A stretch of 64,000 nt of DNA from Candidatus Omnitrophota bacterium (GTDB lineage Bacteria; Omnitrophota; Gorgyraeia; Velamenicoccales; Velamenicoccaceae): the NCBI GenBank assembly GCA_020052645.1, contig JAGVOQ010000031.1:35818-99817 (forward strand), in the 5' to 3' direction. Below are positions 1-9,561 of this stretch, in pieces. Position numbers and translations under genes: made by a program. Positions within the stretch are counted from its first letter, which is position 1. Every line of letters starts with the position of its first letter. Under the pieces are notes generated by a model. That model saw nothing but the letters and a program-made list of their open reading frames with translations. It made no database searches and was not told the DNA's origin.

Positions 1-695
1 ATAATCTGTGAGCCATGGGACGTGTGCGCAACTTCCGGATGAAACTGAACGCCAATGATCTTTTTATCCCGGCTTGCAAAAGCCGCATTAGGCGTATTAA
101 GCGTATGCGCAATCGATGTAAAACCTTTGGGCAGTTTCGAAACAAAATCCCCGTGACTCATCCAGCACGTGATATTCCCTGGCAAGGCGTTAAGAAAATC
201 AGAATGGTCATCAATGAAGAGTTCCATCCGGCCATATTCACGCTCTCTTGTCCGCTTAACTTTTCCACCAAAATACTGAGCCAGCAATTGCTGGCCGTAA
301 CAAATACCTAAAATAGGAAGTCCCAACTTAAAAATAGCCTTGTCGCACTTAGGACTTTTTTCATCGTAGACACTGGCAGGCCCACCAGAAAAAATAAGGC
401 CCTTGGGCGCTATTTTTTTAATCTCTTCAGCGGTTATAGTGTGTGAAACAATCGTGCTATAAACTTTATTCTCACGAACACGACGCGCGATCAACTGCGT
501 ATATTGTGAACCAAAATCAAGGATCAATATGGCATTCTTCAAATGAGGTGCCATAATCGGCGCTTGAAACTTCTTCCCGGACTTTTGTTTATGCGAAAAA
601 TGAAACTTTTTGTGGAACTTTTTAATGCGGGGCTTTATTAACTTTTTTACTGATTTGAATCTTTTCAAAGGTGCTCTTTTTTTTGTTTTTTTCAT
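1..695 (-). CDS. guaA: GMP synthase (glutamine-hydrolysing), N-terminal part, cut by window edge
   Basis: GuaA aminates XMP to GMP with ammonia taken from glutamine. The roughly 231 residues visible are the class I glutamine amidotransferase domain: ILDFGSQYTQLIARRVRE, the nucleophile elbow GICYGQQL, and the His-Glu pair in FHPEV. The ATP-pyrophosphatase and dimerisation domains lie beyond base 1. The ATG at 695 overlaps the guaB3 stop (ATGA) and has AGGA about 8 bases upstream, which favours this start. It gives a 47-residue, strongly lysine-rich extension before the usual start (MAPHLKNAILIL, ATG at 554), which has no visible ribosome site. Translational coupling with guaB3 places the two last steps to GMP in one transcript. 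Confidence 0.95.
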   Translation of the reverse strand, partial: MKKTKKRAPLKRFKSVKKLIKPRIKKFHKKFHFSHKQKSGKKFQAPIMAPHLKNAILILDFGSQYTQLIARRVRENKVYSTIVSHTITAEEIKKIAPKGLIFSGGPASVYDEKSPKCDKAIFKLGLPILGICYGQQLLAQYFGGKVKRTREREYGRMELFIDDHSDFLNALPGNITCWMSHGDFVSKLPKGFTSIAHTLNTPNAAFASRDKKIIGVQFHPEVAHTSHGSQI

Positions 696-1852
696 TTTCC
701 CATTCCTACGCGTTGCACTGCCTGGAATACTTTTCCTTCTGTCTGGATTGACGGAGCAATGATCATTTCCACATCATGCATTTCTTTTATATTTTGAGCC
801 CCCAATGAACCCATGGAAGTTTTCAAAGCCCCCACTAAATTCTGAGAACCATCATCAACCGTTGCCGGCCCTATTAAAATTTGTTCCAGCGTTCCCGAAG
901 TCCCGACTTTTATGCGAGTTCCGCGGGGTAAGTTTGCGTGAGACGTTGCCATTCCCCAATGATAACCCCGGCCCGGGGCTTCTTGCGCCCGTGCGAATGA
1001 AGAACCTACCATAACAGCGTCAGCGCCGGATGCGATAGCTTTACATATTTCACCGCCGATACGCATCCCGCCATCGGTAATAATTGGAATATATTTTCCT
1101 GTGCGTTTAAAAAAGTAATCCCTGGCTGCCGCAGCATCGATCGTCGATGTCACCTGAGGCACGCCAATACCCAACACGCCACGCGTGGTGCATGCGGCAC
1201 CCGGCCCTACGCCTATCAACACAGCGTTTGCTCCCAATTCCAAGAGATCGAGCGTCATCTTATAAGTAACCGCATTCCCAATACCAACCGGAATTTTCAA
1301 GTCTTTACATAATTGACCATAATCACAGACTTTATATTCTGTTGAAATATGCCGTGCTGATGAAACTTGTGATTGAACGATAAAACAATCTGCGCCCGAT
1401 TCCTGGGCGATTCTTCCAAACTTCTCCGCATTCTGAGGAATGCAACTTACAAGCGCGGGAACTTTTGCTGCTTTTATCTGTTGAATTCTTTTTCTGATAA
1501 GCGATTCTTTGATTTCGGGTTGGTATAGTTTCTGAAGGATTTCCGTGGCTTCTTCATTGCTTGCTTTTGAAATATCATTTAATATCTGACTTGGATCTTC
1601 GTAACGCGTTTGAACTCCATCTAAATTTAAAACCCCGATGGCCCCTAATTTGCCCATGGCAATCGCGAAATTAACATCAACAACCCCATCCATGGCCGCT
1701 GCAATAATTGGAATATCGAGCTTAAGGCCTGCAACTTCCCACCTTATATCAACTTCGTTTGGATTGATGGTTTGTCCTCCTGGGACTAAAGCCACTTCAT
1801 CAAATCCATAGCAACGCCTGGCACGCCTGTTGATTCCAATCCACTCTCCCAT
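692..1852 (-). CDS. guaB3: GuaB3-family IMP dehydrogenase without CBS domains
   Basis: Oxidises IMP to XMP with NAD+, the committed step to guanine nucleotides. The 386-residue TIM barrel has the catalytic loop GVGPGAACTTR with Cys at about residue 221 and a phosphate-binding segment ITDGGMRIGGEICKAIASGA. Canonical GuaB is about 490 residues with a CBS pair inserted near residue 100. Here that position has only a short helical stretch, as in the GuaB3 branch known from actinobacteria and cyanobacteria. The start at 1852 is chosen because GGAGG lies 7 bases before ATG; an upstream in-frame start would add 22 residues and lacks such a site. It is coupled to guaA by a 4-base overlap. Feedback through CBS domains is presumably lost (inference). 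Confidence 0.88.
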   Translation of the reverse strand: MGEWIGINRRARRCYGFDEVALVPGGQTINPNEVDIRWEVAGLKLDIPIIAAAMDGVVDVNFAIAMGKLGAIGVLNLDGVQTRYEDPSQILNDISKASNEEATEILQKLYQPEIKESLIRKRIQQIKAAKVPALVSCIPQNAEKFGRIAQESGADCFIVQSQVSSARHISTEYKVCDYGQLCKDLKIPVGIGNAVTYKMTLDLLELGANAVLIGVGPGAACTTRGVLGIGVPQVTSTIDAAAARDYFFKRTGKYIPIITDGGMRIGGEICKAIASGADAVMVGSSFARAQEAPGRGYHWGMATSHANLPRGTRIKVGTSGTLEQILIGPATVDDGSQNLVGALKTSMGSLGAQNIKEMHDVEMIIAPSIQTEGKVFQAVQRVGMGK

Positions 1853-1949
1853 AATCAACCTCCAAAAGTACGTAAGATAAGTTTTGTATAAGGTACCACA
1901 TCTTTGCCTGAACTTCAATGATTTTATATATAAAGAACCTGCTTAAAAC

Positions 1950-1984
1950 AAAAAGCTGGGTCTTTTTAAAAGACCCAGCTTTTT
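1950..1984 (-). terminator. Rho-independent terminator after groEL
   Basis: A near-perfect hairpin with arms AAAAAGCTGGGTCTTTT and AAAAGACCCAGCTTTTT sits 29 bases past the groEL stop. Both ends are A/T runs, so it could stop transcription from either side. It separates the groE transcript from guaB3-guaA. Confidence 0.9.
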
Positions 1985-2012
1985 GTCAAAACCAGAGAAC
2001 CTTCGGGCATAA

Positions 2013-3656
<1,644 letters not shown>

Positions 3657-3716
3657 TTAAATTTGCCTGTTACAGGTTTTTTTACTTAACAGATTTAACT
3701 CCGCAGCTTACGCCGC

Positions 3717-3749
3717 AAATTTCCTGCCGGCTTGCCGTGGCGGAAATTT
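3717..3749. repeat. Small palindrome in the groES-groEL spacer
   Basis: Arms AAATTTCC and GGAAATTT enclose a GC-rich centre with imperfect inner pairing. A related motif, AATTTCCGCC followed by further small hairpins, recurs near 45340. It lies between two cotranscribed genes and could form an mRNA hairpin (inference). Confidence 0.6.
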
Positions 3750-3784
3750 ACAAGTTCTTAAGCCAGGAGTCATTCAAAACTTTG

Positions 3785-4084
3785 TTATTTTTCTTTTTTC
3801 ACTATAGCCACGATATCATCTTCACGAACGATCAAATACTCTTCACCATCTTTCGTCGTGACTTCTGTTCCTGAATATTTGGCGTAAAGAACGATATCAC
3901 CTTCCTTCACTTCAGGCTTTTGAACTGTGCCGTTTTCTAAAACTTTTCCTTTACCCACAGCCACAACTTTACCCTCTTGCGGTTTCTCTTTAACCGTATC
4001 AGGCAAAAGAATACCACCCTTTGTCTTTGTCTCTGGCTCCAGAGGTTTTATAATTATTCTGTCGCCTAATGGTTGAAAATTCAT
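3785..4084 (-). CDS. groES: Co-chaperonin GroES (Hsp10)
   Basis: Seven-fold lid of the GroEL chamber. The 99 residues begin [16 protein letters not shown] and include the mobile loop [16 protein letters not shown] and the beta-rich core [21 protein letters not shown] lies immediately upstream of the ATG. It is the first gene of the groE operon; the leader of about 215 bases between promoter and start contains a MITE-like palindromic element. Confidence 0.98.
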   Translation of the reverse strand: MNFQPLGDRIIIKPLEPETKTKGGILLPDTVKEKPQEGKVVAVGKGKVLENGTVQKPEVKEGDIVLYAKYSGTEVTTKDGEEYLIVREDDIVAIVKKEK

Positions 4085-4100
4085 GCCACTCCTCCTTTTT

Positions 4101-4237
4101 TAATGAGCGCATAGCTTATGGAACATTCTTTGTGACATAAGTTATTGGCGCGAATTAATCCTTGACATTTACCCTAAAAAATCATCAAAGTAAATGTCAA
4201 GGGTCAAATTCAGACAAACAACTTATGTGCGCTCCGC
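4101..4237. repeat. MITE-like palindromic element, copy 1 (groES leader)
   Basis: Nested inverted repeats: outer ACATAAGTT / AACTTATGT, and inner CCTTGACATTTAC / GTAAATGTCAAGG, a perfect 13-base stem with a 17-base loop. The same architecture, with much shared sequence (TAATGAGCGC, CTTATGGA, TCCTTGACATTTACC), recurs at 58253-58396. No coding capacity. In the transcript it lies between the CIRCE promoter and the groES ribosome site. Confidence 0.8.
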
Positions 4238-4298
4238 TTTTTAAGTTGTGTCTTCATTTGACTCCTTTTTTATATTTAGTTTTTAACAAGTTTTCAAA

Positions 4299-4325
4299 TT
4301 AGCACTCTTTTTAGAAGAGTGCTAA
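4299..4325 (-). promoter_or_regulatory. CIRCE operator (HrcA binding site)
   Basis: Arms TTAGCACTC and GAGTGCTAA separated by exactly 9 bases, an exact match to the CIRCE consensus. It abuts the -10 box of the groES promoter. HrcA repression with release on heat shock is the established mode; hrcA itself is not in this window. Confidence 0.97.
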
Positions 4326-4353
4326 TTTTAAAATAAAACGAAAACATTGTCAA
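4325..4353 (-). promoter_or_regulatory. Sigma-70-type promoter of groES-groEL
   Basis: On the minus strand the -35 box TTGACA (4348-4353) and the -10 box TAAAAT (4325-4330) are 17 bases apart, the optimal spacing. The CIRCE operator follows at the expected transcription start. Confidence 0.9.
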
Positions 4354-4442
4354 GAGTTTTTTTTAATACTACTGAAAAAACAACAATCCTCGATCATGGA
4401 AATTATGCTTTCTTAATACGCTTGAATTGGCTTTTAAACGTC

Positions 4443-5216
4443 TTATTTCTTGAGTTTCTGGCTGGAAAAAATCAAGTAGAGACCTTTTAAAATAAGATGA
4501 TCTTCAATAACAGAAAAATGCGAAGAATATGGCTTAATAAGAGCCACGTCTCCCCCGGTTGCGACAACACGGAACCCCTTGCACTCCTTTTTCAAAAGCT
4601 TTTCAATAATCCCATCACAAAGACTCGCCGTCCCGTAAATGAGTCCAGCTCGAATGCTTGCCACAGTATCGCGCCCAATGATCTCGATGGGACGCGCCAA
4701 TTCCACATAAGGCAGAAGAGCTGTTTTTTTATGCAAACCATCCTGCACCATCTTAAGACCCGGAGTGATCAGGCCTCCCAGGTATTCGTATTTTTTTGAA
4801 AGAATATCAAAAGTTATCGCTGTCCCAAAATCAATAATAATAAGGCCAGGCCCGTATAATTTGGAAGCCGCGTACGCATTGACAAGCCTATCCTGACCTA
4901 CCTGAGACGGAATGCGATACCTATTCATAAGAGGTACTGTGACATGTTCGCCTACAACACAAGGATCCTGACCAAAAACTTTCTTCAAGACATAAACAGC
5001 ATTTTTATTTACAGAAGGTACAACACTGCAGACGTACACCGCCTCAACATCTTTTAAATGACCGATGGTTGCGCAAATTTTTTTACGAATTCCCGAAACA
5101 GCTCTATTCTTTGATTTTAAAAGAAGTGTTTCGACTTTGAAAAAATGAGAAACAACGCCATCGTTGAACAATCCGATAGTGACATTGGTGTTTCCTATAT
5201 CGACGCCGATAAACAT
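4443..5216 (-). CDS. coaX: Type III pantothenate kinase
   Basis: Phosphorylates pantothenate, the first step of coenzyme A synthesis. The ASKHA-fold motifs are visible: MFIGVDIGNTNVTIGLF at the start, VGQDRLVNAYAA, and LIIIDFGTAITFDIL with the catalytic Asp region. Length 257 residues is normal. Type III enzymes are not inhibited by CoA. It follows birA in the same direction, but with a 270-base array of hairpins between them. The stand-alone coaB elsewhere in the window belongs to the same pathway. Confidence 0.95.
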   Translation of the reverse strand: MFIGVDIGNTNVTIGLFNDGVVSHFFKVETLLLKSKNRAVSGIRKKICATIGHLKDVEAVYVCSVVPSVNKNAVYVLKKVFGQDPCVVGEHVTVPLMNRYRIPSQVGQDRLVNAYAASKLYGPGLIIIDFGTAITFDILSKKYEYLGGLITPGLKMVQDGLHKKTALLPYVELARPIEIIGRDTVASIRAGLIYGTASLCDGIIEKLLKKECKGFRVVATGGDVALIKPYSSHFSVIEDHLILKGLYLIFSSQKLKK

Positions 5217-5243
5217 TAACTTTGCCTATATTGATTTTGTATA

Positions 5244-5507
5244 CTAAGGGTATTCTTACCTTGCAAAATAAGTCCCTTCCTTTATTTGGAACCAGTAAGG
5301 ACTATCCTTTCTGGATTAGACCCTACCCTTATGTGGAATTGGGCTAGGTCTATCCCTTCTGGATTAGTCCCTTCCTTTATTTGGAACCTTTCTATACCCG
5401 GCCTTTATGGAAAGGCCGGTATGCCGCTTTCTGCGGCAGGACTACGCTTTCTGCGCTAGACCCTACCCTTATGTGGAATTGGGTTAGGTCTATCCCTTCT
5501 GGATTAA
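5244..5507. repeat. Array of about eleven consecutive short hairpins
   Basis: Successive small inverted repeats with short loops, often TTTCT, CTTCT or TTTAT: for example TATCC/GGATTA, GTCCCTTCC/GGAAC, CGGCCTT/AAGGCCG, TGCCGC/GCGGCA. A 48-base unit (5319-5366) recurs at 5459-5506 with one difference; it contains GACCCTACCC / GGGCTAGGTC followed by a TATCC/GGATTA hairpin. The distal unit forms the last codons and stop of birA. Confidence 0.8.
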
Positions 5508-6296
5508 AAGCACTAAATGACCCGAAGAAATCTTTTCCAAAAACCCGTTGTCTCTGCGGATAACAAGATTGCCATCCTCATCAAAATCGACGGCGTATCC
5601 TTCTACTTCTTTATCCTCCCACGAAACTCTAACGCGCCCCCCAAGGACGAGCTTTGAAAATTCCTTAATTTCATCAATCATCGTCGTAAAATCATCTTCA
5701 AGCATGCGATGGTAATATTCATCAATCCTTTTTAATATTATATGGGCTAAATCAGCGATGTCAAATTCTCTTGAGGAGATACATTTTAATGATGTCGCCT
5801 CTTTAGGTAATTCATGAGCCTCTGAAAGTACGTTTAAACCCACACCGATGACAACATAATTGATCTTCTTACCGGAGACGTTCAACTCAGTCAGTATTCC
5901 GCAGATTTTCTTATTTTTAACCAAAACATCATTAGGCCATTTGATGGAAACATCCTCTATATGAATATCCGAAAGAGAACGTCTAACAGCAAGCGCTGTC
6001 ATCAAAGTCACTCGAGAAGCTTTAGATAAAGACAACTTAGGTCTAAGAATAAAAGAAAAATAAAGTCCTTTGCCTTCTGGCGAAACCCAGGCATTGCCCA
6101 AACGCCCGCGGCCGTGTGTTTGACCTTTGGCAAAAACAACCAGCCCTTCTGGCTCATGATGTTGCGCGAAAAAGTGCGCCAGATCATTGGTTGATGTCAC
6201 TAAATCATAGGAACATATTTTTCTTCCAACGATTTTTGTGCCCAAGTCTTTCTTGGTTTCTCTCTTATGAATACGATGTATAAGTCCTTCGTCCAT
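5490..6296 (-). CDS. birA: Biotin--[acetyl-CoA-carboxylase] ligase, short type without HTH
   Basis: Activates biotin as biotinyl-AMP and attaches it to the carboxylase carrier protein. Motifs present: STNDLA near the start, the biotinyl-AMP loop KGQTHGRGRLGNAWVSPEGKG (printed here as its two halves GQTHGRGRLGNAW and SPEGKG), and SIKWPNDVLV. About 268 residues with no N-terminal DNA-binding domain, so it is an enzyme and not a repressor. The start at 6296 (MDEGLIH) fits the family better than one 39 bases upstream, but neither has a strong ribosome site. The last codons (LLIQKG) and the TAG stop lie inside the hairpin array repeat unit, so the C-terminus is repeat-derived. Confidence 0.9.
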   Translation of the reverse strand: MDEGLIHRIHKRETKKDLGTKIVGRKICSYDLVTSTNDLAHFFAQHHEPEGLVVFAKGQTHGRGRLGNAWVSPEGKGLYFSFILRPKLSLSKASRVTLMTALAVRRSLSDIHIEDVSIKWPNDVLVKNKKICGILTELNVSGKKINYVVIGVGLNVLSEAHELPKEATSLKCISSREFDIADLAHIILKRIDEYYHRMLEDDFTTMIDEIKEFSKLVLGGRVRVSWEDKEVEGYAVDFDEDGNLVIRRDNGFLEKISSGHLVLLIQKG

Positions 6297-6331
6297 AATC
6301 AACTCATTTAAAAAAATAAATGTTTCAGGGA

Positions 6332-6535
6332 ACAAAAATCAGGCAACAGGTATCAGAAAAATCATTAAATGAATCTACTTAAATCCGTATATCGAAATCC
6401 GAAACAGGCTTTTTAAAAAAGCAATATTTCTGATTGAATCCCAAACTTTGAATTTATTAAATCCCCAGCCCCTAAGCTATTTTTTGTTTCCTTTTACTGT
6501 TACCCGATACCCGCTACCTGTTACCCGATTTGCTT
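6332..6535. repeat. Degenerate inverted-repeat region between birA and uvrB
   Basis: GGCAACAGGTATCAG near 6332 is matched in reverse by the GTTACCC/GATACCC/GCTACCTG tract at 6499-6532, which is inside the uvrB reading frame. Between them is an A-rich stretch of AAATCCGAAA-type units and a CTTTTTAAAAAAG hairpin. The uvrB C-terminal residues ANRVTGSGYRVTVKG are encoded by this repeat. Confidence 0.6.
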
Positions 6536-8492
6536 TTTGCAATTTTGCAATTTCATCTCTGAGTGCGGCGGCTTCTTCAAATTTAAGATTCCGCGCGGCG
6601 AGCTCCATGTCGTGCTGCAAAAGCGAGACCAGAGAATCAAATTCATATTCTTGGATCTTTTGACCGGAAAGTTTCGCGAGGAATTTCTTAGACTCACTCT
6701 CCTCCTCTAGACTTTCACGTATCTCCTTCTGGATCGATCGCGAAGTAATATGATGCTTATTATTATATTCCAACTGGATGTTTCGTCGGCGGTTGCTCTC
6801 TTTAATGGCTGTACGCATGGCGTTTGAAACCGTATCCGCATACATAACGACTTGACCGTTAATATTTCGAGCAGCCCGACCAGCCAATTGGATCAAAGAA
6901 ACACCGGATCTTAAAAAACCTTCTTTATCCGCGTCTAAAATAGCGACGAGAGATACCTCCGGCAAATCCAAACCTTCTCTCAAAAGATTAACCCCCACGA
7001 TACAGTCAAATTCTTTTTTTCTCAACTTTCTTAAAATCTCGATCCTCTCGATCGTCTTGATCTCTGAATGAAGATAGCTGACCTTTAACCCCTTTTCCTC
7101 TAAATATTGACTCAAATCTTCCGCCATCTTTTTAGTTAACGTCGTTACTAAAACACGTTCATTCTTTTCGGCTCTTTCACGGATAAGCGCCTCAAGATCA
7201 TCAACTTGGCCCTGACTCTTTTTGATAATGATATCAGGATCCGGAATGCCTGTCGGTCGTATGATCTGTTCAGCCGTAATACCGCCGGATTTTTTTAATT
7301 CATAAGGGCTGGGTGTGGCTGAAACAAAAACTGCCTGTTTGACGAGACCCTGAAATTCATCGAATTTCAAAGGTCGGTTATCCAAACAAGATGGCAGACG
7401 GAATCCAAAATTCACCAAAGTCTCTTTTCTCGCCTTATCACCTTCGTACATCCCGCGCACCTGAGGAAGCGTAACATGGCTTTCATCAAAAAACACGACA
7501 TAATCATCTTGAAAATAATCCAATAAACAAAACGGCCGCGATCCGGGCGTACGAAATGACAAGTGCCTGGAATAATTCTCAATCCCATGGCAATAACCTA
7601 CTTCTTTAAGCATTTCCATATCATAACGCGTGCGTTGTTCCAAGCGTTGCGCCTCCAGTAATTTATTTTGTTTGCGCAACTCTTTCAATTGATCCTCTAA
7701 TTCCAACGATATGGATTTAAGCGCCTCCTCAATCGCGTCTTCTGAAACAATGTAATGCTTGGCCGGATATATTCCCACCTTATCCAGATCGCCAAATTTT
7801 TTACTGGTCAAAGGATTTATTTCGTAGATTTTTTTTATTTCGTCGCCATACAGCTCTACTCTGATCGCCCGCTCTGAATAAGCCGGAAATATATCAACCA
7901 CATCCCCCTTAACCCTGACCTTACCCCGCTTAAATTCAAAATCATTACGTTCATACTGGATCACAACAAGACGCCTTAAGATATCATGACGAGACACCGT
8001 CTGGCCAACTTCTAAAAAAACCATAAATTCTTTATACTCACGCGGCGAACCCAGGTTGTAAATGCAGGAAACTGATGCCACGATCAACGTATCGGAACGT
8101 GAGAATAACGATGTTGTTGCCGACAACCTCAAGCGATCCAAACGTTCATTGATCGAAGCGTCTTTTTCAATATAGGTGTCTGTCTGCGGGATATACGCCT
8201 CAGGCTGATAATAATCATAATAGCTTACAAAATACTCGACGGCATTCTCCGGAAAAAATTCTTTGAATTCAAAATAAAGCTGAGCAGCCAAAGTCTTATT
8301 GTGAGAAATAACAAGCGCCGGTTTATTAATACGCTCGATCACATTAGCCATGGTGAAGGTCTTACCTGAACCCGTAACCCCTAAGAGTGTCAAAAAATCT
8401 TTTTTTGATTCAAGTCCTCGACTTAATTTTTCAATAGCCGTAACCTGATCCAAGGAAGGTTTAAATTTACTTTTGAGGTTAAAATGAGGCAT
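6477..8492 (-). CDS. uvrB: UvrABC excinuclease subunit B
   Basis: Damage-verifying helicase of nucleotide excision repair, loaded by UvrA and acting with UvrC. 671 residues: Walker A GVTGSGKTFTMA near residue 40, the beta-hairpin YYDYYQPEAYIP near 95, domain 2 around 160-245, DESHVTLPQVRGMY, helicase motifs GVNLLREGLDLPEVS and QLAGRAARN, and a C-terminal UVR domain at about 615-655. The final 18 or so residues come from a repeat tract and not from conserved protein. The start region is also preceded directly by a TATAGTC-type repeat, so the ribosome site is poor. Confidence 0.97.
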   Translation of the reverse strand: MPHFNLKSKFKPSLDQVTAIEKLSRGLESKKDFLTLLGVTGSGKTFTMANVIERINKPALVISHNKTLAAQLYFEFKEFFPENAVEYFVSYYDYYQPEAYIPQTDTYIEKDASINERLDRLRLSATTSLFSRSDTLIVASVSCIYNLGSPREYKEFMVFLEVGQTVSRHDILRRLVVIQYERNDFEFKRGKVRVKGDVVDIFPAYSERAIRVELYGDEIKKIYEINPLTSKKFGDLDKVGIYPAKHYIVSEDAIEEALKSISLELEDQLKELRKQNKLLEAQRLEQRTRYDMEMLKEVGYCHGIENYSRHLSFRTPGSRPFCLLDYFQDDYVVFFDESHVTLPQVRGMYEGDKARKETLVNFGFRLPSCLDNRPLKFDEFQGLVKQAVFVSATPSPYELKKSGGITAEQIIRPTGIPDPDIIIKKSQGQVDDLEALIRERAEKNERVLVTTLTKKMAEDLSQYLEEKGLKVSYLHSEIKTIERIEILRKLRKKEFDCIVGVNLLREGLDLPEVSLVAILDADKEGFLRSGVSLIQLAGRAARNINGQVVMYADTVSNAMRTAIKESNRRRNIQLEYNNKHHITSRSIQKEIRESLEEESESKKFLAKLSGQKIQEYEFDSLVSLLQHDMELAARNLKFEEAAALRDEIAKLQKANRVTGSGYRVTVKGNKK

Positions 8493-8495
8493 GAT

Positions 8496-8529
8496 TAGTC
8501 TATAGTCAATAGCTTATAGTAAATAGTTA
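8496..8529. repeat. TATAGTC-type short repeat, copy 1
   Basis: Degenerate head-to-tail units of TATAGTC/AATAG just upstream of uvrB. The same motif ends nadC (8681-8712), sits inside valS (11627-11661) and lies at 42112-42138. Confidence 0.65.
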
Positions 8530-8645
8530 CTTGGGGAGACCAAAAGACTTAAATCATAAAAAAATGAGTATTTAAAAAGGACAACTTTTGAATACTCAAA
8601 ATAAGATTTCTGCTGAATCGCGATATTTTAATCTACTAAATTATG

Positions 8646-8680
8646 TTTAAAAATAAGTTCTTTAAAGGACTTATTTTAAT
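8646..8680 (-). terminator. Possible terminator after nadC
   Basis: On the minus strand AAATAAGTCC and GAACTTATTT pair around TTTAAA and run into TTTTT. It lies 15 to 50 bases past the nadC stop. The stem is A/T-rich, so strength is uncertain. Confidence 0.5.
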
Positions 8681-8712
8681 CTATCGTCTATAGTCTATCG
8701 ACTATAGACTTG
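8681..8712. repeat. TATAGTC-type short repeat, copy 2 (forms the nadC 3' end)
   Basis: CTATCG/TCTATAG/TCTATCG/ACTATAG units in tandem, themselves near-palindromic. On the minus strand they encode the last residues VYSR and the TAG stop of nadC. Confidence 0.75.
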
Positions 8713-9561
8713 CATAATTTCCAACGATACGTCGAGGGCACGGGCGGAATGTGTTAAAGCGCCCAGGGAAATAAAATCAATCCCCTTGATGGCGAACTGC
8801 GAAAGATTTGCAGGAGTAATGCCACCGGACAACTCGATCAAAGGCCTCTTATTTTTAGTAGGAAACATCTGTCTGACCACGCGGATCGCCTTCCTGATAT
8901 TTTCAGGGGAAAAATTATCCAACATTATAATATCAGGAAAATAGAAAAGAAAAGATTTCAGCTCTTCCAATGATTCAACTTCAATCTCAAACGGCACCTT
9001 AAGCGCCCGTTCAGACAGAAGCGATAATTTCTTAGACTTCTTTAAAATAGAAAGATGGTTGTCTTTAACCAGATATTGCTTAGAAAGATCTAGCCGGTGA
9101 TTTTTGCCGCCTCCTGAAAGGACCGCGTATTTTTCAAAAACACGAAGCAGAGGCGTTGTTTTGCGTGTATCAAGGATCTGGATACCGCAAGATTTAACGC
9201 GCTGCACAGCCTTTTTAGTATCGGTTGAAATACCTGAAAGATACGAAATAAAATTCAAAGCCACTCGTTCACAGGAAAGGATTGAGCGCGCGCGCCCCGA
9301 AACAATAGCTATCACCTGCCCCTTCTTAACATCCTCTCCATCCTTCATTCGAGCATTAAAACATGTCTTAGGATCGAATATCTTGAAAGTTTCTCGCGCC
9401 AAAGGGATCCCGCAGACAACCCCGTCTTCTTTCACAAAAATCTTTGCCTGAATACGCACGCCTGTAGGGATGAACGTTAACGTCGTTATATCACCAAAGG
9501 CGGCGTCTTCTTTTAAAGCCTCCGAAACCACATAACGTATGTTTTCTTTACTTAAAAGCAC
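8695..9561 (-). CDS. nadC: Nicotinate-nucleotide pyrophosphorylase (carboxylating)
   Basis: Converts quinolinate and PRPP to nicotinate mononucleotide in de novo NAD synthesis. The 288 residues show ALKEDAAFGDITT at the N-terminus, SCERVALNFISYLSGIST, the substrate-binding DTRKTTPLLRVFEKYAV, GGGKNHRLDLS, and the barrel end IELSGGITPANL. It starts inside the 3' end of valS (14-base overlap), so it is cotranscribed with it. The C-terminal VYSR and the stop codon are encoded by a TATAGTC repeat. Confidence 0.97.
   Translation of the reverse strand: MLLSKENIRYVVSEALKEDAAFGDITTLTFIPTGVRIQAKIFVKEDGVVCGIPLARETFKIFDPKTCFNARMKDGEDVKKGQVIAIVSGRARSILSCERVALNFISYLSGISTDTKKAVQRVKSCGIQILDTRKTTPLLRVFEKYAVLSGGGKNHRLDLSKQYLVKDNHLSILKKSKKLSLLSERALKVPFEIEVESLEELKSFLFYFPDIIMLDNFSPENIRKAIRVVRQMFPTKNKRPLIELSGGITPANLSQFAIKGIDFISLGALTHSARALDVSLEIMQVYSR

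Noticed and set aside
15-311. Plus-strand open frame of 98 residues
   Set aside because: It is antisense to guaA, whose glutamine amidotransferase motifs are clear on the minus strand.
5244-5507. Possible CRISPR array
   Set aside because: Stems differ from unit to unit, there are no uniform repeats with unique spacers, and no cas gene is near.
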